A stretch of 64,000 nucleotides of DNA from NCBI GenBank assembly GCA_017795025.1, contig CP051243.1, positions 2,380,897 through 2,444,896 on the forward strand, read 5' to 3'. The position numbers and the translations under genes are program-made. Under the pieces are notes generated by a model. It ran no database searches. It had not been told where the DNA came from and saw only the letters and a list, made by a program, of their open reading frames with translations. Positions 61,069 to 64,000 of this stretch are shown here, one piece after another (position 1 is the stretch's first letter; each line of letters opens with the position of its first letter). The DNA comes from Flavobacteriales bacterium (GTDB lineage Bacteria > Bacteroidota > Bacteroidia > Flavobacteriales > Schleiferiaceae).

Positions 61069-62073
61069 ATGAAGGATGAGGTGAAATTGCAGGACCTGTT
61101 CATTAACCGCCTACAGGAGCTACTTCCCCCGGGACAGTCACTGGCGCCGGTTATTGCCGAAGGATTAGAGGTGAGCTTGGATTCGGCCTATCGCCGTATA
61201 AAAGGCAAGACCAACTTTAGCTTGGAAGAGGCAGTCATGCTAGCATCCAAGTATAATTTGAGTTTAGATGGCCTTAGTGATCCCAGTCAACAAAATGCCC
61301 ACTTTAGCTTTCAAGACTTACAGCCCAGTTTCGAAAGCTTTAATGAATATTTAGACCTACTACTGGCGAACCTGCAGCGACTAGCAGCAGCACCAAAATC
61401 GCAGTTGTACTATTCTTGTTTGGATATTCCCATCTTCTTTAACCTAGGCAGTCCGCACATTGCGGCTTTTAAAATGTTCTATTGGATGCACTCTGTTTTA
61501 GAAGTTGATGAACTGCAAACCAAAATCTTTGAACCCGAACTTATCCCCGATTATTTTATTGAAAAAGGGCAGTTGATTTACGATACTTATTGTAAAATTC
61601 CTTCCATCGAATTGTGGACCACCAATACCCTAGATAGCACCTTGAGGCAGATTGAGTTTTACAATAATGCCGGGCATATCCGATCGCGAGAAGTAAATGA
61701 GGCACTATTTGAAGGTTTACATCAAATGTTGAATCGCCTTAACACCATGGCGGAGCGCGGAACAAAGGTAATAGACCGGGTGCCTGAAGAACAGGAGAAA
61801 GACAATTATAAGCTCTACGAAAGTGACATTGAGCTTACTGGAAACGGTGCCCTGGCGCTAGTTGGTAATCGGAAGATTAGCTTTATTGGCCACCTCACCT
61901 TTCACACCTTAACCTCCGAACATCCGGCCCTAAACCATAAAACCCAACTTTGGTACGAGCGATTGGTCCGCAAGGCCAACTTGATTAGTAGCATTTCGGC
62001 GAAGTATCGCTACCAGTTTATCAGTCGTTTAGAGCAAGACCTGGAAGCCACCAAAAAACGGGTCTTAGGTTAA
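61069..62073 (+). CDS. HTH transcriptional regulator of unknown type
   Basis: 334 aa. N-terminal helix-turn-helix (about 10-70): LAPVIAEGLEVSLDSAYRRIKGKTNFSLEEAVMLASKYNLSLDGL, like the XRE-type helices of several Bacteroidota regulators. The remaining ~260 residues are helical with no recognised ligand domain and end in ISRLEQDLEATKKRVLG. The stop overlaps the ATG of the WYL gene (TAATG), so both are made together. Confidence 0.7.
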   Translation: MKDEVKLQDLFINRLQELLPPGQSLAPVIAEGLEVSLDSAYRRIKGKTNFSLEEAVMLASKYNLSLDGLSDPSQQNAHFSFQDLQPSFESFNEYLDLLLANLQRLAAAPKSQLYYSCLDIPIFFNLGSPHIAAFKMFYWMHSVLEVDELQTKIFEPELIPDYFIEKGQLIYDTYCKIPSIELWTTNTLDSTLRQIEFYNNAGHIRSREVNEALFEGLHQMLNRLNTMAERGTKVIDRVPEEQEKDNYKLYESDIELTGNGALALVGNRKISFIGHLTFHTLTSEHPALNHKTQLWYERLVRKANLISSISAKYRYQFISRLEQDLEATKKRVLG

Positions 62074-62339
62074 TGAAAACTTTAGCTACACTCGAAGCGC
62101 TCTGCCAAGAATATCAAAGTGCCCAAATTCGCTACCTAAGCGGTGAGGGAATTCTCAGTGAACGTAAAGTCAATCCCTTAGCCCTTTGTTTTCAAAACGG
62201 CGAATGGTCTTTAATTGCCTATTGCCATCTGCGCCAAGCAGACCGGGAGTTTAAATTAGAGCGCATTAAGTCCCTAAAAACTTTAGACGAATTTTTTGCT
62301 CCGCGCACCGAGGTGCTCTACCGTTTCTTTAGTCGCTAG
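62073..62339 (+). CDS. Free-standing WYL-domain protein
   Basis: 88 aa. Follows the WYL pattern along its length: AQIRYLSGEGILSERKVNPLAL, then GEWSLIAYCHLRQADREFKLERIKSLKTLDEFF. Here the WYL triad reads W-S-L, while the R-x-F-K-L-x-R-I basic motif that contacts nucleic acid or ligand is present. WYL domains normally sit C-terminal to an HTH in one chain; here the HTH protein is a separate, translationally coupled gene just upstream. Confidence 0.75.
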   Translation: MKTLATLEALCQEYQSAQIRYLSGEGILSERKVNPLALCFQNGEWSLIAYCHLRQADREFKLERIKSLKTLDEFFAPRTEVLYRFFSR

Positions 62340-62398
62340 ATTTAGGTTTTTTATAAGTTTCAAAAAAGGAGAATTCTTGCAACTTTGAAAAAAAGCAA

Positions 62399-63523
62399 AT
62401 GCCTAGGTTTCTATTCCTCTTTCTCCTTGCCCCCCTTTTGGTTAGCGCTCAAAGCCTAACCACCCCTGAAGCACAAATTTCCTTTGCTAAGGAAAAGCGC
62501 AGTATCGAGTACTATGTTGCCCAGGCCGACCTCTGGTGGCAGGTCTTGGAAAAAGATAAGGGAAACTCCATGGCTTGGTGGAATTACTACCGCGCTTGTC
62601 GCAATGTTCAAGGGAGCTATAACTGGTCGGACGATTTTGTGAAACTTGGACCCAATCTGCGGTTTGGGCACGAAATTGTCGACTTAATGGAAAGGCACAT
62701 TCCCAACACTTTTGTGCACCACTTTGCCAAAGGGAGCACTGGCGGCGTTGATTCCGAAAACGGAGCGCATTTGCTCAAGGCCTACCAGATGCAAGCCGAC
62801 TTTCCGGGCCTCCTCGCCAGTGTAGTGACCTACGCTATTAGCACCGGAAACGATAGTTTAAGGCAAGAAGCCAATAAGCGTTGGTTTAAAAATAGGGGCT
62901 TTAATGCCAACTGGATGGACTTTGCCTATAACCTGTTGCAATCGGTTGCTCCTAATGGCATTCTTTTTACTCAAGGTGATAACGACAGTTACCCCCTATG
63001 GATGCTGCAAGATGCCTTAGGTATTCGCCGGGATGTATTAGTCATTAACATCGATTTCCTAGTTTTTGAAGCTTACCAGAAACCGATTTTTAACCGTTTG
63101 GGCTTAGCGCCTTATTCCTTTGAAGAAGTAGACCCCGACATTTATGAAAAAAACTGGACCAGCGTTTGTCATTACTTCCTAGAGGAATATCAGGGTCCTA
63201 GGCCCATTCATCTCTCTTTTACTTTAAATCGCCGCTTTTACCAAGAAATTCCAGCGTCCCAACTTTACCCGCGTGGATTGTGCTATGCCTTTGCGGCAGA
63301 TGGTATCCCGGCCAATAACAATATCCAACTCTATAAATCCGTGTTTCGCCTCAATAGCTTGGAGCAGAGTTTAGTTTATGACTCATCTGCCGAAAGGCTC
63401 GACGAACTAAATGCCCATTACCTGAAGTTTTTTACGGCACTAATGCAGTCCAAAGACTTTGGACCTACCGCAGCGGAATTAAAGCAGATTGACAGTATTA
63501 AAAAAAACCTTAAGGCCTTGTAA
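62399..63523 (+). CDS. Secreted protein resembling the soluble part of DUF2723 proteins
   Basis: 374 aa. Signal peptide MPRFLFLFLLAPLLVSAQ. ILFTQGDNDSYPLWMLQDALGIRRDVLVINIDFL (about 191-224) is the same pattern as the soluble C-terminal part of DUF2723 membrane proteins of Bacteroidota, but no membrane spans precede it here. An upstream TPR-like helical stretch (WWQVLEKDKGNSMAWWNYYRACR) is present. Function unknown. It is followed 62 nt on by an alpha-2-macroglobulin-like gene. Confidence 0.65.
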   Translation: MPRFLFLFLLAPLLVSAQSLTTPEAQISFAKEKRSIEYYVAQADLWWQVLEKDKGNSMAWWNYYRACRNVQGSYNWSDDFVKLGPNLRFGHEIVDLMERHIPNTFVHHFAKGSTGGVDSENGAHLLKAYQMQADFPGLLASVVTYAISTGNDSLRQEANKRWFKNRGFNANWMDFAYNLLQSVAPNGILFTQGDNDSYPLWMLQDALGIRRDVLVINIDFLVFEAYQKPIFNRLGLAPYSFEEVDPDIYEKNWTSVCHYFLEEYQGPRPIHLSFTLNRRFYQEIPASQLYPRGLCYAFAADGIPANNNIQLYKSVFRLNSLEQSLVYDSSAERLDELNAHYLKFFTALMQSKDFGPTAAELKQIDSIKKNLKAL

Positions 63524-63585
63524 TCACCTCTGGACTACACTAACTTGGGAGGGTTCTTCGTTGCATTACAAAGCCCCTTCATTTT

Positions 63586-64000
63586 ATGACCAGCCAACGC
63601 CTTTCCCTACTGTTATTAAGCCTCCTTTTTATTGCCTGTAATCGCCAGCCCAGCATCCCCGAAAATGACCCCGGTTTTGCTGATTTCATCAGCGCCCACA
63701 CCTCGGGTATCATTTCCAGGTATTCCGAAATCGAAATTCACCTCACTCAGGATTTAAACCCTGGAGTAAAGCCCGGCACTCCAATTGAGGCGGAGCTCTT
63801 CGACTTTAGTCCAAACCTAGAAGGCCAAGCCGTTTGGGAAGCAAGTAACCTCATTAAATTTATTCCCGAACAGCCCCTCGAACAAGGGGAAATCTATCAA
63901 GCCGAATTCGAGCTTGCCGCCATCGCCACCGTAGATCCTAAACTTCGGAGCTTTGAGTTTAGTTTTCAAGCCATTGAGCAAGACTTTAGCCTGCAACAGT
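63586..64000 (+). CDS. Alpha-2-macroglobulin-like lipoprotein, 5' part
   Basis: Open from ATG at 63586 to the window edge (138 codons). Lipoprotein signal LLLLSLLFIAC (Cys at about 18). Mature start FADFISAHTSGIISRYSEIEIHL, then an immunoglobulin-like MG1 domain (IEAELFDFSPNLEGQAVWEASNLIKFIPEQPLEQGEIY), matches the beginning of large bacterial alpha-2-macroglobulins of Bacteroidota. If complete, it would be a very large envelope protease trap. Only the start is visible, so the assignment rests on this domain. Confidence 0.65.
   Translation, partial: MTSQRLSLLLLSLLFIACNRQPSIPENDPGFADFISAHTSGIISRYSEIEIHLTQDLNPGVKPGTPIEAELFDFSPNLEGQAVWEASNLIKFIPEQPLEQGEIYQAEFELAAIATVDPKLRSFEFSFQAIEQDFSLQQ

Overview
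The window reads as chromosome of a member of the Bacteroidota, most likely Flavobacteriales-like. Evidence: SusC/SusD pair, TonB receptors with an N-terminal carboxypeptidase-regulatory-like domain, two proteins with type IX secretion (T9SS) C-terminal sorting domains, a DUF4421 protein, many short lipoproteins, weak or absent Shine-Dalgarno sites, and promoters of the Bacteroidota form (-7 box TAnnTTTG). The genus cannot be named from this alone.

Layout. (1) 1-6198, minus strand: a three-gene translationally coupled TonB-receptor operon (lipoprotein running off the left edge, receptor, small outer-membrane-type protein) preceded by a large T9SS cargo protein of unknown function. (2) 6199-18981: an accessory region. 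A decayed tRNA-Met copy (7070-7142) and the intact tRNA-Met (18658-18731) lie in the same orientation, each with the same palindromic intergenic repeat on the same side. Between them are a LruC-domain/lipoprotein pair, two small secreted proteins, and a compact defence cassette hsdR - rhuM - hsdM - hsdS - P-loop ATPase (10997-18588). (3) 18982-30396: a HAD phosphatase, an ECF sigma/RskA-type anti-sigma pair divergent from a DUF7282-like lipoprotein, methylmalonyl-CoA epimerase, an MsbA-like ABC exporter, and a tripartite RND efflux operon. A hairpin-bearing dispersed repeat family sits between three convergent gene pairs here. (4) 30616-57667: a large alpha-glucan/maltodextrin utilisation locus. 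(5) 57769-64000: PhnA, a cation-efflux-like protein, a methyltransferase, a CsgG/TolB-N-like protein, an HTH regulator coupled to a free-standing WYL domain, a DUF2723-like soluble protein, and the start of an alpha-2-macroglobulin-like lipoprotein running off the right edge.

How the glucan locus works (inference from families): a T9SS-exported protein with four starch-binding-like modules and the SusCD complex capture dextrins; four GH13 enzymes hydrolyse them; an SLC45-type MFS permease imports maltose; a GH65 phosphorylase splits it to glucose plus beta-glucose-1-phosphate; beta-phosphoglucomutase and a BadF-type sugar kinase feed glucose-6-phosphate; pfkA and gap in the same operon continue glycolysis. 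A Nudix-fold/winged-helix regulator of the NrtR/AraR type is encoded in the middle. Four copies of a 17-bp palindrome (AGTGTA-N5-TACACT) lie in front of susC, between the regulator and pfkA, in front of the large amylase, and in front of the starch-binding T9SS gene. This predicted regulon is the strongest new signal in the window. The R-RhuM-M-S-ATPase cassette and its tRNA-Met flanks are second.
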